Assembly (NCBI RefSeq): GCF_000833025.1
Contig: NZ_CP010817.1
Span: forward strand, 2,604,001 to 2,668,000
Length of the DNA: 64,000 bases
Direction of reading: 5' to 3'
Origin: Myroides profundi
GTDB taxonomy: Bacteria > Bacteroidota > Bacteroidia > Flavobacteriales > Flavobacteriaceae
This document shows positions 35,096 to 44,698 of the stretch, in pieces. The position numbers and the translations under genes were made by a program. Numbering within the stretch: the first letter of the stretch is position 1; each line of letters begins with the position of its first letter. Under the pieces are notes generated by a model that worked only from the letters and a program-made list of their open reading frames with translations, was not told the origin of the DNA and did not search any database.

Positions 35096-35692
35096 ATGAA
35101 AAAGTTATTCGTTATGGCGGCTATCTTAGCCATTACACCCATTTTTGCAAACACACACCATACTAATATTAATACCAATAAAAGCATTATGACACAAACC
35201 CCAAAAGACAAAAAAACAATTTACCAATTTAAGGTTACTGACCTTTATGGAGAAGAGTTTGACTTTGCTTCCTTAAAAGGAAAGAAAATCATGATTGTAA
35301 ATACTGCTTCTGAATGCGGTCTTACCCCTCAGTATAAACAACTTCAGAGTATGTATAACGAATTCGGAGGAGACAACTTCGTCATCGTTGGTTTCCCAGC
35401 GAATAACTTTGGATCTCAAGAACCAGGTAGCAATGAAGAAATCGCTACTTTCTGTGAGCAGAATTATGGTGTATCATTCCCAATGATGAATAAGATATCT
35501 GTAAAAGGAGATGATATTGCACCGATATATGAGTTCTTAACTAAAAAGTCTAAGAATGGATTAGAAGACAGTGAAGTACAGTGGAATTTCCAAAAGTACT
35601 TAATAGATGAAACAGGTCATTTAGTAAAAGTAATCAACCCTAGAACACTACCAGATGACCCAGAAATCAAAGCTTGGGTTAAGGCAAAATAA
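35096..35692 (+). CDS. gpx: glutathione peroxidase-like thiol peroxidase
   Basis: The 198-aa protein reduces hydroperoxides. The peroxidatic Cys is at 74 in NTASECGLTPQY, with GFPANNFGSQEPGS (the Gln and helix) and the Trp/Asn of VQWNFQKYL completing the tetrad. The N-terminus (MKKLFVMAAILAITPIFA) is a signal peptide, so this one probably works in the periplasm; a start at Met 32 (TQTPKDKK) would give a cytoplasmic form of usual length. Bacterial members without selenocysteine usually take electrons from thioredoxin. Confidence 0.9.
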   Translation: MKKLFVMAAILAITPIFANTHHTNINTNKSIMTQTPKDKKTIYQFKVTDLYGEEFDFASLKGKKIMIVNTASECGLTPQYKQLQSMYNEFGGDNFVIVGFPANNFGSQEPGSNEEIATFCEQNYGVSFPMMNKISVKGDDIAPIYEFLTKKSKNGLEDSEVQWNFQKYLIDETGHLVKVINPRTLPDDPEIKAWVKAK

Positions 35693-35712
35693 GTCACTTT
35701 ACATATTTAACC

Positions 35713-35868
35713 TTAAATCCTCAGCTACCCATTTACTGCGAATTAATTCTACTTTACATAGCTTCAATTAGCTCTAAAACCACACTATAGTGTGCTTTAA
35801 TCGTTAATCTTGCTATGCTTTGTACAATTTATTCTCGTTTAAATGTTTTCTGCGGATTTGAGGTTTAA
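35713..35868 (-). mobile_element. TTAA-flanked MITE-like element, copy 2
   Basis: TTAA at 35713-35716 and 35865-35868 enclose 148 bp. The palindrome is CACACTATAGTGTG (35781-35794), where both arms differ from CATACTATAGTATG of other copies by matching changes. It is in inverse orientation to copies 1 and 4 and lies between gpx and menD, 42 bp before the menD ATG. Confidence 0.7.
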
Positions 35869-35885
35869 TACAATGGGTTTGTTCG

Positions 35886-35893
35886 TATCTTTG
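35886..35893 (+). promoter_or_regulatory. -7 box of menD
   Basis: TATCTTTG fits TAnnTTTG, 18 bp before the menD ATG and 17 bp after the MITE-like element. The TTTG at 35857-35860 inside the element is a possible -33 box with long spacing (25 bp). Confidence 0.5.
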
Positions 35894-35910
35894 GGTTTTA
35901 CTTTTAAATT

Positions 35911-37566
35911 ATGAACTATCCACAAATAGAACTAGCGCAAAGTATTATTGAAATTTGTAAAGCAAAGAATATTCAACATATAATCATATCACCAGGATCA
36001 CGCAATGCCCCATTAACAATAGGCTTTGCTAGTGATCCTTTTTTTACGTGTTACAGTCTCGCAGATGAGCGCTGTGCAGCCTTCTTCGGTATGGGAATTG
36101 CTCAACAGACAGCGTTTCCTATTGCCTTAGTCTGTACTTCAGGATCAGCTCTTCTTAACTATTATCCAGCTGTAGCCGAAGCCTTCTATAGTCAGATACC
36201 GATGGTTATTATCTCTGCAGATAGACCTACTTCTAAGATTGATATAGGAGATGGTCAGACCATCAGACAGCGCAATGTATATGAGAACCATATCGTGTAC
36301 AATGCTAATCTAACAGAAGAAGCAAACAAAGAAAATGACATTCTAATCAACAATGCCATTAATACAGCGATAGCCCAAAAAGGCCCTGTACACATCAATG
36401 CTCCTTTTGAAGAGCCTTTATATAATACTGTAGAGGAACTTACAGTTGCCCCTACTATCATTAACCTAGAGACGCTACCTCTTCAATTCAAAGAGTTTGA
36501 TCAATATATAGATAGTTATAGAGAAGCAACTAAGAAGTTGATTCTAGTAGGTGTCAATACTCCTGATGCACTAAGTCAAGAGATAATAGACTGGCTAGCG
36601 AATGACCCTTCTGTTATTATCATGACAGAGACTACCTCTAACTTGCACCACCCTCACTGCGTAGAACATATAGATCGCATCATTACGACATTCTCTGAAG
36701 AAGATTTCTTAGCTTTTCAGCCTGATCTTTTAATTACTTTTGGAGGAATGGTGATCAGTAAGAGAATCAAAGCATTCTTGCGTAAGTATAAACCTACTCA
36801 GCATTGGCATATTGATACCCTAAGACATTACGATACTTATAATGCACTTAACAAAGCAATATTAGATACACCTGAGAATTTCTTCCAAACCATTAAAGAA
36901 AACGTAGAACACTATACTACATCTAACTATTACACTTGGATGCAGAGCATTGTCATAGCTAGATTAGCTAAGCATGAGGCATATTTAAAGACGATCCCGT
37001 TTAGTGATCTAAGTGTGTTCGAAACCTTATTTGCTCAATTGCCAAAAGGAACCCAATTACAAATCAGCAATAGTTCTGCAATACGCTATGCTCAATTAAT
37101 CAAAATAGACGCTTCTAATCCCGTTTTCTGCAACAGAGGTACCAGCGGAATAGATGGAAGTACTTCTACAGCTATTGGAGCTGCTGTAGCCACTCAGAAG
37201 CCTACCTTATTAATCACAGGAGATATCGGTTTTCTTTATGATAGTAATGGACTTTGGAATAACTATATTCCTAAAGACTTTAAAATACTATTGTTAAACA
37301 ATGGAGGTGGAGGTATCTTCAGAATCTTACCAGGACATAAAGAAACACCTGTATTTAATACTTACTTTGAGACAAGTCATCATCACACAGCTGAGCACTT
37401 GGCGAAGATGTATAATTTTAAATATCGAACAGCGACTAATAAAGAGGAATTAGAGCAGCAATGTCAATTGTTTTTTGAAGATAATAACGGTCCTGCTATT
37501 CTAGAAGTATTCACTCCTACTGAGGTTAACAACACTGTATTGAGCAACTATTTTCGCAATATGTAA
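35911..37566 (+). CDS. menD: menaquinone synthesis protein MenD (SEPHCHC synthase)
   Basis: The 551-aa enzyme joins isochorismate and 2-oxoglutarate with thiamine diphosphate to give SEPHCHC. IISPGSRNAPLTIGFA (25-40) is the N-terminal signature, TSGSALLNYYPAVAEA the active-site helix region (with conserved Glu), and GDIGFLYDSNGLWNNY followed by LLNNGGGGIF the ThDP motif (GDx...NN). The length is that of the family. Other men genes are absent from the window. It follows a MITE-like element that covers its upstream region. Confidence 0.95.
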   Translation: MNYPQIELAQSIIEICKAKNIQHIIISPGSRNAPLTIGFASDPFFTCYSLADERCAAFFGMGIAQQTAFPIALVCTSGSALLNYYPAVAEAFYSQIPMVIISADRPTSKIDIGDGQTIRQRNVYENHIVYNANLTEEANKENDILINNAINTAIAQKGPVHINAPFEEPLYNTVEELTVAPTIINLETLPLQFKEFDQYIDSYREATKKLILVGVNTPDALSQEIIDWLANDPSVIIMTETTSNLHHPHCVEHIDRIITTFSEEDFLAFQPDLLITFGGMVISKRIKAFLRKYKPTQHWHIDTLRHYDTYNALNKAILDTPENFFQTIKENVEHYTTSNYYTWMQSIVIARLAKHEAYLKTIPFSDLSVFETLFAQLPKGTQLQISNSSAIRYAQLIKIDASNPVFCNRGTSGIDGSTSTAIGAAVATQKPTLLITGDIGFLYDSNGLWNNYIPKDFKILLLNNGGGGIFRILPGHKETPVFNTYFETSHHHTAEHLAKMYNFKYRTATNKEELEQQCQLFFEDNNGPAILEVFTPTEVNNTVLSNYFRNM

Positions 37567-37633
37567 TTTTAACAGCGATTAATGCTTGCGTATTGAAATT
37601 TTATGTATCTTGTACTCAATAAAAAAGAAAATT

Positions 37634-37978
37634 ATGAGTAAAAGAGATGAATTAATTCAAAAGTACGCTGCTGATTTAAAAGATAAGTGTGGTGTAACAG
37701 CTAATATGGATTTATTAACTGCTGTAACTATCGGATGTGGACCATCTATTTATAACCAAGATTCTTCTACCGTTGCTGGTTCTTCAGAATCTGAGTTAGC
37801 TACAGTTAAAAACAACTTTTTAATTAAAAAGTTAGGTCTTAAAGATGGACCAGAGTTAGATAAAGGTATCCAAGCTGTTATGGACAAATACGGTCAATCA
37901 AATAGAAATAAATACAGAGCTGTAGTTTATTACTTATTGACTGTTCACTTCAAAAAAGAAAGTGTTTACAAGAAATAA
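37634..37978 (+). CDS. DUF2853 family protein
   Basis: I use the ATG at 37634 (MSKRDELIQKYAADLKDKCG, 114 aa); the frame extended back to 37586 is unlikely. The protein has the DUF2853 pattern: two Cys in DKCGVTANMDLLTAVTIGCG (about 17-36), the SSTVAGSSESELATVKNNFL stretch and FLIKKLGLKDG. Function is unknown; the family is small, cytoplasmic and common in Flavobacteriia. It is followed by a terminator and lies 67 bp after menD, perhaps with its own promoter. Confidence 0.88.
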   Translation: MSKRDELIQKYAADLKDKCGVTANMDLLTAVTIGCGPSIYNQDSSTVAGSSESELATVKNNFLIKKLGLKDGPELDKGIQAVMDKYGQSNRNKYRAVVYYLLTVHFKKESVYKK

Positions 37979-38005
37979 TATAACGTAAATATATTAATGT
38001 ACTTT

Positions 38006-38039
38006 AAAAGGGATAGTCTAATGACTATTCCTTTTTTTA
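38006..38039 (+). terminator. intrinsic terminator
   Basis: AAAAGGGATAGTC / GACTATTCCTTTT with loop TAAT and following T. Confidence 0.88.
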
Positions 38040-38051
38040 TTTCTAGCACAA

Positions 38052-38084
38052 AAAAAATAGAGACTCATCTAATGACAAGTCTCT
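38052..38084 (-). terminator. weak terminator of the amidohydrolase unit
   Basis: AGAGACT / AGTCTCT around an 12-base loop with a T-run on the minus strand, about 190 bp beyond the stop. Confidence 0.5.
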
Positions 38085-38276
38085 AATGGGGGTAATTCCA
38101 AAAACATTTACGCTTATACAAGTATATCAACCTTTAGGAGTAAACTTTAGAAAATACTATTTCCTTCTGTTATTTTTGGGCTTTCCATATCAGGTCTCTA
38201 TAATTGCAATGTCTTTGGCGTTTTAAAAAAAAAATATAAAATTGGGTATGAAAAAACATTCTTGTTGTTTAGACTA

Positions 38277-39623
38277 CTAAACAGTTTTTTTTGAGTACAC
38301 TTTCTTTCCTTTATAGAAAGTAGCTTCTCTCTCTGGAGTACGGGCCACTGCCTCTGCAGAACAACTAGCCTTCACAAAAACAAGGTCTGCTGAATCTCCT
38401 ACTTTTGGCCATTGGCGATCTCCTGCTTCATTCAGTGGTAGCACCTGATCCTTAGTCGCTATTTGTAATGCACGGCTCAGTCTTAACTCATCTGTCCACC
38501 CATAAAGTTCGGCACAGTGCTTTGCTTTTTCTAGCATATCACAGTTCCCAAATGGTTGCCAGTGATCTATAATACTATCTGTACCTGTCATCACACTTAC
38601 CTTATGCTTATAGAATGTAGGTATAGGCATCATAGAGCGCCCTAATGGTACAGTAGAGATCACTCCTACTCCGTTAGTACTCATCTGTGTACATAACTCT
38701 TCTAATTCCTTAGTATCTGACTGCCCTAGAGCGAAGCCATGACTGATATAAGTGCGTCCTTGTAACGCTTTATTAGCTTCCACTTGTTTTAAAATATATC
38801 GGATAGCAGGAATACCTGTTTTAGCTCCCTCATGAAGATGGATATCTATTCCTTTGTCATAATCTAAAGCGATCTGAATCATGATATTTAAAGACTTCTC
38901 CATATTCCCATCTACCGTAGTTGGGTCAAGCCCTCCAATATAATCCACCCCTATCTGAGCCGATTCTCTTAACAGAGCCTCACTATCAGAATATAAAATA
39001 CCATGCTGAGGAAAAGCAACTATTTCACTCCCCATCACCTCTTTTTTATTCTCTAGTGCTATTTTTAGATTCTCTAAGCTCTTCAGTCCGCTAGTCGGGT
39101 CTATATTAGTCTGACACCTTGCAAAATAAGTTCCTTGACTATTCATTAAGTCTATCGCCATCTCCGCTTTTTCTACTGACTTAACTAATAGATTAGGTAA
39201 TATTCTTCTTTCCAGATCGATCATATCTTTAACAGATCGACCAGGTTTAGGATCACCATACCAACGTTCTCCATAGAACGTTTTATCAATATGAATATGC
39301 ATATCTCTAAATCCAGGTAACATCAATAATCCATCCATATCAACACTGATAATACCTGATGTATCAGACATTCCTACTTTATCAATAGAAACAATAACTC
39401 CATTGGCAATGCGTATATCGAATAATGCTGTCTTAGTACGCCATACCTCTCCTCGATCATTATACTCAAAGCCAGTTTCTAATAATACATTGCGCAGAAT
39501 GAACACATTTGCCTTAACAGAACTTCTTTCAGTACTTGCTTTCGCTGACGAGCCTACTGATGGAATAAATAATCCACCAGCCGCCGCCGCTGTTAATCCT
39601 AGAAATTGCTTTCTATTTATCAT
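38277..39623 (-). CDS. exported amidohydrolase (cytosine-deaminase-like fold)
   Basis: The 448-aa protein opens with a Tat-like signal (NRKQFLGLTAAAAGGLFIPS, an R-K variant) and then carries metal-site motifs of the amidohydrolase superfamily: GFRDMHIHIDKTF (His 109, His 111), IDIHLHEGA with His near 263, SHGFALGQ and TGTDSIIDHWQP with the last Asp near 353. The MHIHIDK form is typical of cytosine deaminase/isoxanthopterin-type enzymes. Substrate unknown; it should act in the periplasm. It is 44 bp after an ankyrin lipoprotein gene in the same direction. Confidence 0.85.
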   Translation of the reverse strand: MINRKQFLGLTAAAAGGLFIPSVGSSAKASTERSSVKANVFILRNVLLETGFEYNDRGEVWRTKTALFDIRIANGVIVSIDKVGMSDTSGIISVDMDGLLMLPGFRDMHIHIDKTFYGERWYGDPKPGRSVKDMIDLERRILPNLLVKSVEKAEMAIDLMNSQGTYFARCQTNIDPTSGLKSLENLKIALENKKEVMGSEIVAFPQHGILYSDSEALLRESAQIGVDYIGGLDPTTVDGNMEKSLNIMIQIALDYDKGIDIHLHEGAKTGIPAIRYILKQVEANKALQGRTYISHGFALGQSDTKELEELCTQMSTNGVGVISTVPLGRSMMPIPTFYKHKVSVMTGTDSIIDHWQPFGNCDMLEKAKHCAELYGWTDELRLSRALQIATKDQVLPLNEAGDRQWPKVGDSADLVFVKASCSAEAVARTPEREATFYKGKKVYSKKTV

Positions 39624-39667
39624 ATTGTTGTTTCCTATTATTGTTATACACCTATCGAATATACAGT

Positions 39668-40378
39668 TTATTTAGCACCAGCAGCTTTTAACAACTTCAC
39701 CATTCCTGTATAATTTCTCTTTTGAGCATGTTGTAATGGAGTTATTCCATCAGCATCGGGAATATTCACATTCACACCTCCCTTAATTAATTCTTCCACG
39801 ATACTAGTATGTACAGCTCCGCCATTGCTAAGAACGATCGCTTCCATAAGCGCTGTCCAGCCTAGTCTATTAACATGATCGATAGGATAATTGGGATAGT
39901 TAACCAGTAATTTCACTACTTCTAAATGGCCTTTTTCTGCAGCAGGTATAAGCGCACTACCATTATAACGGTTAAACACACTAAAGTCTGCACCGTATTT
40001 TAACGCCTCTTGTACTATTTCTAACTTACCTTCTGCACCTGCATATAAAAAAGGGCTATTAAGTACCTTGTCTTGGGCATTGACATTTGCCCCTGCTTGC
40101 ATTAAGACCTTTGCTATCGCATTTCGATTTTGGTATACAGCATACATCAGAGGAGTCTCTCCTTTCTCGTTGCGCTGTTCTATATCTACCTTACTCTCCA
40201 GAAGCTGCTTAACAGCATTGAGATTATTATTCTGAATTGCGGTAAATAATGATACTTCCTTCATATCTACTACTTCATTTGAATGAGTTGAACTTTCATC
40301 TGACGAGTTACAAGCCATAGCCGCACCTCCGATAAAGCCAATAAAAAGTAATATAGCTATTCTTCTTATCATTTTCAT
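39668..40378 (-). CDS. ankyrin-repeat lipoprotein
   Basis: I use the ATG at 40378 (MKMIRRIAILLFIGF), which gives a lipoprotein signal with lipobox GGAAMAC, 236 aa; the frame back to 40426 adds 16 residues. Four to five ankyrin repeats follow (NEKGETPLMYAVYQNRNAIA, AGANVNAQDK, RLGWTALMEAIVLSN, DADGITPLQHAQKR). Such periplasmic ankyrin proteins often pair with an enzyme, for example AnkB with a catalase, and here it precedes the amidohydrolase gene. A scaffold or protective role is inference. Confidence 0.85.
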   Translation of the reverse strand: MKMIRRIAILLFIGFIGGAAMACNSSDESSTHSNEVVDMKEVSLFTAIQNNNLNAVKQLLESKVDIEQRNEKGETPLMYAVYQNRNAIAKVLMQAGANVNAQDKVLNSPFLYAGAEGKLEIVQEALKYGADFSVFNRYNGSALIPAAEKGHLEVVKLLVNYPNYPIDHVNRLGWTALMEAIVLSNGGAVHTSIVEELIKGGVNVNIPDADGITPLQHAQKRNYTGMVKLLKAAGAK

Positions 40379-40465
40379 ATCTCTTGGTTTTAATAGGTTG
40401 AGTTCGTTACTTATAACTACTAACACAAAGATAGAAGTACTGATATAAAGGAAGTTGTAATATTT

Positions 40466-41371
40466 TTATAGATTATTGGAATTTTTATAACTCGCTCTAA
40501 ATTCACCAGGAGTAACTCCTAATTGCTTTTTAAAGAAATTATTAAAATAACTTGTATCATTAAAGGACAACGAAAAGGCGATTTCCTTAATCGAAATATT
40601 CGTTGTAGTCAATAATCTCTTTGCTTCTAACAATAACCTATTCTGAATTAAAGAACCAGCATTAGTTCCCAATACCTTTTTACATAAGATATTCAAGTAA
40701 TTCGGAGTGATCTTTAATTGCTCAGCATAGAATGCTACACTACTTTGTTCTTTAAAATGTACTTCCAAAAGCTCCTCAAACTGTAAGATATTCTTATCTA
40801 TACTATGAGGATTTACTCCTTCGTGGTAATCTAAATAGTCCTTGTGTATGTATTTTAGCAATAAATGAAACGACAATAGGGCTATCTCTCTATCGATAAC
40901 CTTATCCTTAGCTAATCGCTCTTCTAGCTCCTCTAAATCTGCCTTATACTTCTCAAAACTCTCCTTCGTTAGCAACATCTGATTTGGTGCTCCTAATTGA
41001 AAATAAGCTAAAGGACTATAAGTCGTATTCAGAGACTGTAAGATAGTAGGTGAGAACATCAATTGAAATCCAATAGTATGATTCTCCAATAACCAATAGT
41101 GCACTTGTTGGGGTCTCAAGAAAAACACTTGGTAATCTACTACGTCTACTCTTTCAAAATCAATATCGTGATATCCTCCTCCTTTTTCAACGAAGAAGAT
41201 AAAATAGAAATCATGCTTGTGTGGGGACAACAAATCATTTCTACCTTTCTCAATATGTTTGAACAAAGTTATATCCCAGGTATCTTCCCCTAAAATGGTG
41301 GAAGTGGATAATGTCTTAATTTTTGTATTTGTATTCACGTATTTTGTATGGTATATTAATTCAAATGACAT
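40466..41371 (-). CDS. AraC family transcriptional regulator
   Basis: The 301-aa protein has an N-terminal cupin-like region (LLSPHKHDFYFIFFVEKGGG, about 47-66) and a C-terminal HTH pair (SVAFYAEQLKITPNYLNILC and IKEIAFSLSFNDTSYFNNFF, then GVTPGEFRASYKN). It is transcribed in the same direction as the ankyrin-amidohydrolase genes 88 bp before them and may be their regulator. Confidence 0.9.
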   Translation of the reverse strand: MSFELIYHTKYVNTNTKIKTLSTSTILGEDTWDITLFKHIEKGRNDLLSPHKHDFYFIFFVEKGGGYHDIDFERVDVVDYQVFFLRPQQVHYWLLENHTIGFQLMFSPTILQSLNTTYSPLAYFQLGAPNQMLLTKESFEKYKADLEELEERLAKDKVIDREIALLSFHLLLKYIHKDYLDYHEGVNPHSIDKNILQFEELLEVHFKEQSSVAFYAEQLKITPNYLNILCKKVLGTNAGSLIQNRLLLEAKRLLTTTNISIKEIAFSLSFNDTSYFNNFFKKQLGVTPGEFRASYKNSNNL

Positions 41372-41896
41372 TTATAGGCGCTAAAAATAACTCAAATCAA
41401 ATTCATGTTAAACTATTTTTAGTTAAAACATCACAAAGTTCACACATTGAGAATTATTTGCACAATAAAACAACTGTAATTATTATCATTCCTTTATAAG
41501 AATATCATTTCAGCAATCTATCAACCTATAAAAAGCCAATATAAGCCTCCTTCTTCCTTTTATTCTAATCCTATAAATTAACATTTCAAATCTCCTGTAT
41601 AAAAAGAAAAGCCCATCCTTTATAAGGATAGGCTTTAACTGTGATATTAATTTAGTAGATGAATTAATTATTCTAACTTAAGAATGGTAATTTCATATTT
41701 TTGGTTCCCTGCTCCTATCTCCCTCTCATAACCAATCAAATACAGCTAAAAACAGCTCTTTTTTAATCTATTACCGAGGCCAAAGAAAACAATTATATAT
41801 TGAACTACCAAATTTTAAAGTACTTTTTGCTCTAAAACATCTACTTATTATTCTCTAAAACCAGCTTCCTTGCTACGAAATATCGCTAAGTGGGAG
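41372..41896. other. intergenic region between two minus-strand units
   Basis: The only clear element is a terminator at 41602-41636. Nothing else was recognised in 500 bp. Confidence 0.4.
41602..41636 (-). terminator. terminator of the WYL-YkvA-EcsC unit
   Basis: AAGCCTATCCTT / AAGGATGGGCTTTT on the minus strand, followed by CTTTTT. Confidence 0.8.
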
Positions 41897-42610
41897 TTAT
41901 TTTAAATATATCATGCTTTCTTCTAATTTTGCAGTTAATCTTTTACACATTGGTTTAAAGGTCATATAAGTTATTCCACCTGAAACCACTCCCCCTAACA
42001 AAGGAATAACCTTAGATACACTTTTTGCAAAAGTTTCTTTCGTCATTTTCACTCCAACCCATTTAGCAATCTGTTTTGCTAATTGATAAACGGCATATTT
42101 TGTTAGTGCTTTTTGTGGAACTCTTTTTACAAATTCCACTGAAAACCTTTTACTTAGTTCTACTATTGCTTTATTTGCTGCATTTGCTCCAAACATTACA
42201 CCTATAAAAAGAATCAATACACTAACTAATTCTTCATTATCTGTATCTTCTAAACTAGGCCAACCATATAAATATGCTAATTTCTGTGCTACTATTATAA
42301 TATGATAATAATATTGTGCTAAATCTAATGGAATTGTTGCAGCTAATGCTATCCCTCCAGGTAAACCAGCTAAGGCAGAACTTCCTGTAACTTTAACCAA
42401 ATGACTTGAAATAACATCATTACTTAACTTTCTAATCAACTCAATATTAACATTCCTTTTTATAGTACCTTCTTCTATTATTAACTCCAATTCATATTCA
42501 TTATAGTATTTGCTAAAAATTCCTTGTAAATATTGCTCTCTATTTATTTTCGCTCCTGGAAGAGATAATGATTTTTTTATTACCTCTGTCAAAATTGTAT
42601 CTGCATTCAT
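41897..42610 (-). CDS. EcsC family-like membrane protein
   Basis: The 237-aa protein has the glycine-rich helix GSSALAGLPGGIALAATIPL (about 76-95) followed by DLAQYYYHIIIVAQKLAYLYGW, which I associate with the EcsC family, and a second hydrophobic stretch near 200-222 (VIPLLGGVVSGGITYMTF). It is the last gene of a three-gene unit; its ATG overlaps the stop of the YkvA gene (TAATG). Function unknown; family assignment from memory of the motif. Confidence 0.6.
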   Translation of the reverse strand: MNADTILTEVIKKSLSLPGAKINREQYLQGIFSKYYNEYELELIIEEGTIKRNVNIELIRKLSNDVISSHLVKVTGSSALAGLPGGIALAATIPLDLAQYYYHIIIVAQKLAYLYGWPSLEDTDNEELVSVLILFIGVMFGANAANKAIVELSKRFSVEFVKRVPQKALTKYAVYQLAKQIAKWVGVKMTKETFAKSVSKVIPLLGGVVSGGITYMTFKPMCKRLTAKLEESMIYLK

Positions 42611-42969
42611 TATTTAATTCCGTTTTTGAACTTATATGCACTTAATACACCCGCAAGTGAAGTCATTGCTAGTCCTACAACACTAATATCATCTACCCAA
42701 CCTATTACTGGAATAACATCAGGAATTGCATCTATAGGGCTAATAACATAAGCTATAGCTCCTCCTAGAATAGCTATTTCCTTTGCAGAAATCTTATATC
42801 TTCCACCTAATACATCTTTCATTAAACGTAACAACAATTTAAAATCAGCTATTCTAGATCCTAGATTCGAAGCTTTTTTATCTGCTTTATCTAAATCACC
42901 ACTACTAATTCTTCTATTTTGATATTCTCCAAAAAGTTTCTCTGCTTTATTTTTTTGTTCTTGATTCAT
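42610..42969 (-). CDS. YkvA/DUF1232 family protein
   Basis: I use the ATG at 42969 (MNQEQKNKAEKLFGEYQNRR, 119 aa). The DUF1232 signature is clear: GAIAYVISPIDAIPDVIPVI, then GWVDDISVVGLAM. Members are small membrane-associated proteins of unknown role. It lies 29 bp after the WYL gene and touches the next gene. Confidence 0.88.
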   Translation of the reverse strand: MNQEQKNKAEKLFGEYQNRRISSGDLDKADKKASNLGSRIADFKLLLRLMKDVLGGRYKISAKEIAILGGAIAYVISPIDAIPDVIPVIGWVDDISVVGLAMTSLAGVLSAYKFKNGIK

Positions 42970-42998
42970 TATCCTTATTTTTAAATTAAACTTATCTC

Positions 42999-43856
42999 CT
43001 AATAACACAACCACTCCCCTTCAACTACCTCGGCTAAGTTGCCGAACTTTTGGATTTGTTGTTGGAGTTCGTAGTTGGGTTTTACTGTTATTTTTATTTT
43101 ATATCTATGTTCTGTATCCTCTAAGACCGTTTGGCTATGGTGAAGTTTAAGGCTCTCGAGGTAAGGCTTTTGATCAGGTTCGAAGAGGATGACTATATCC
43201 TGGAGTTTCTGATTCTTATCCCCTAGATTTACACCTATTATTTGACTATATGCCTTCTTAGCCTCTGTTATTCTAGTCTTAAATTTCTTCTCTAAGCAAT
43301 GAACCTCTTGGATGCGATCCATACCAAAGCTTCTAAACTCTTTCGTCTCCTCTACCTCAGTGATTAGATACCACCTGTTCTGATACTGTTTAAAGTACAA
43401 AGGATTGACTTTAGTCTCAGAAGGTTTATTCTTTCTATATCCTTGATGCTTGATCATAACAGACTCCTTCTTTAGCATTGCTTCTCTTAACCTATCCAGA
43501 TGACTCTCATTTCGCACAGCTAGCCCCTCTTCGAAATCTAGATGGTCGACCATTCTTTTATCACCTTTGACATAAGACTGAAGAAGATCAGTTGTTCTGA
43601 AGTGGTAAATCATCTCCATCAGTTTCTCATAGTCTACTTTATCATGTATTTTTAGACTATACGAATCATCGCCTTTATCATAGATTACCTCAAAACCATA
43701 ATCTATGTCCATCTTCTTGCGCAGACGGTTCCATGTCTCATAACTAATTGTTTTCTCTTCTGCCTTTCCTACAGCCTCTAGAATATCTTCTTTCTTACAA
43801 TGCTTCTTGTGTTCAAACAGGTCTAACACATTGTATATTCTTACTAAGTCCTTCAT
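42999..43856 (-). CDS. WYL-domain regulator
   Basis: The 285-aa protein has an N-terminal winged-helix part (RIYNVLDLFEHKKHCKKEDI), a WYL domain (about 130-205; the RWYLITEVEETKEFRSFGMD stretch is the W-Y-L ligand-binding core, with MDRI) and a WCX-like C-terminal region. WYL proteins bind nucleotides or DNA and control many stress and defence loci. It is first in a three-gene unit with YkvA-like and EcsC-like genes, and may be autoregulatory. Confidence 0.88.
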   Translation of the reverse strand: MKDLVRIYNVLDLFEHKKHCKKEDILEAVGKAEEKTISYETWNRLRKKMDIDYGFEVIYDKGDDSYSLKIHDKVDYEKLMEMIYHFRTTDLLQSYVKGDKRMVDHLDFEEGLAVRNESHLDRLREAMLKKESVMIKHQGYRKNKPSETKVNPLYFKQYQNRWYLITEVEETKEFRSFGMDRIQEVHCLEKKFKTRITEAKKAYSQIIGVNLGDKNQKLQDIVILFEPDQKPYLESLKLHHSQTVLEDTEHRYKIKITVKPNYELQQQIQKFGNLAEVVEGEWLCY

Positions 43857-43928
43857 TCTTTCACTTGTATTATTGTGAATTTGTCTTTTTTTTATTCTCC
43901 TATAACATTTAAATTATCCTTCTACTAA

Positions 43929-44531
43929 TCAATATTTGGTTGTCAAAAACATATTAATTACCTCATGCCAATAATCCCAACTATAGCCTGCAGACGGATG
44001 AGTCATTCTTAGCATAGGGACAATCTTCTGATTAAATAATGTATAGCACCATACCTCGTGTTGGTCTTCCTCAGGCATTATCACTTCTTTTCCTTGAGTA
44101 CCCGCATTAGGCAAATTATCATATAAGCGATTTCCCCACACGATTACATAATCAGGCTGTAGTTGTTCTAACACCTCAAATAAAGCACTCTCTGCTGCTC
44201 TAAACTCCTGAGCGGTTGGCGCTACTCTGGCACCCGAAATAGGAACTTGTACATAATTATAAAAGGCTAAAGAATTCCATACTTTCTCTTTTCCCTTATA
44301 ATCCAAATCTGTTCCTGCTATCGCCTTCGCAAACTTGGTATACGTATTCTTATACCTCTCATGTGGACTGTTAGGATCAAATAAGTCCATGATAATCTCT
44401 TGTGTCAAGGTTGGCACAGCATCACCTTCATTTGCACAATAGTGACTTTCCCCTAACACTAATACTTTCTTTCCTTTTATCCCTTGTTGATATTCTGTTC
44501 CAATCCAAGGCAAAAACATTACTCTACTCAT
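43929..44531 (-). CDS. uracil-DNA-glycosylase-like fold protein
   Basis: The most likely start is the ATG at 44531 (MSRVMFLPWIGTEYQQG, 200 aa); 44579 and Met 8 are alternatives. VLVLGESHYC (about 23-32 from the chosen start) and RMTHPSAG near the end correspond to the two ends of the UDG-like active site, and VWNSLAFYNYVQ lies between. Catalytic residues of true UDGs are not clear, so this is a UDG-superfamily protein of unknown activity, of a type seen in many Bacteroidota. Confidence 0.6.
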   Translation of the reverse strand: MSRVMFLPWIGTEYQQGIKGKKVLVLGESHYCANEGDAVPTLTQEIIMDLFDPNSPHERYKNTYTKFAKAIAGTDLDYKGKEKVWNSLAFYNYVQVPISGARVAPTAQEFRAAESALFEVLEQLQPDYVIVWGNRLYDNLPNAGTQGKEVIMPEEDQHEVWCYTLFNQKIVPMLRMTHPSAGYSWDYWHEVINMFLTTKY

Positions 44532-44698
44532 ATTAATTTTTTTAAGTAATACTTCCATTGTATTACAGTGACAGTGCAAACATATCAGCGATGACTGTCA
44601 AAAAACACCAGCCCTATTTTTATTTTAAAAAATTTGAAATTCTCACCTATTGTTGGGAACTAATCCTCCACCATACACTCCTAATTCCTATTTCTTAA

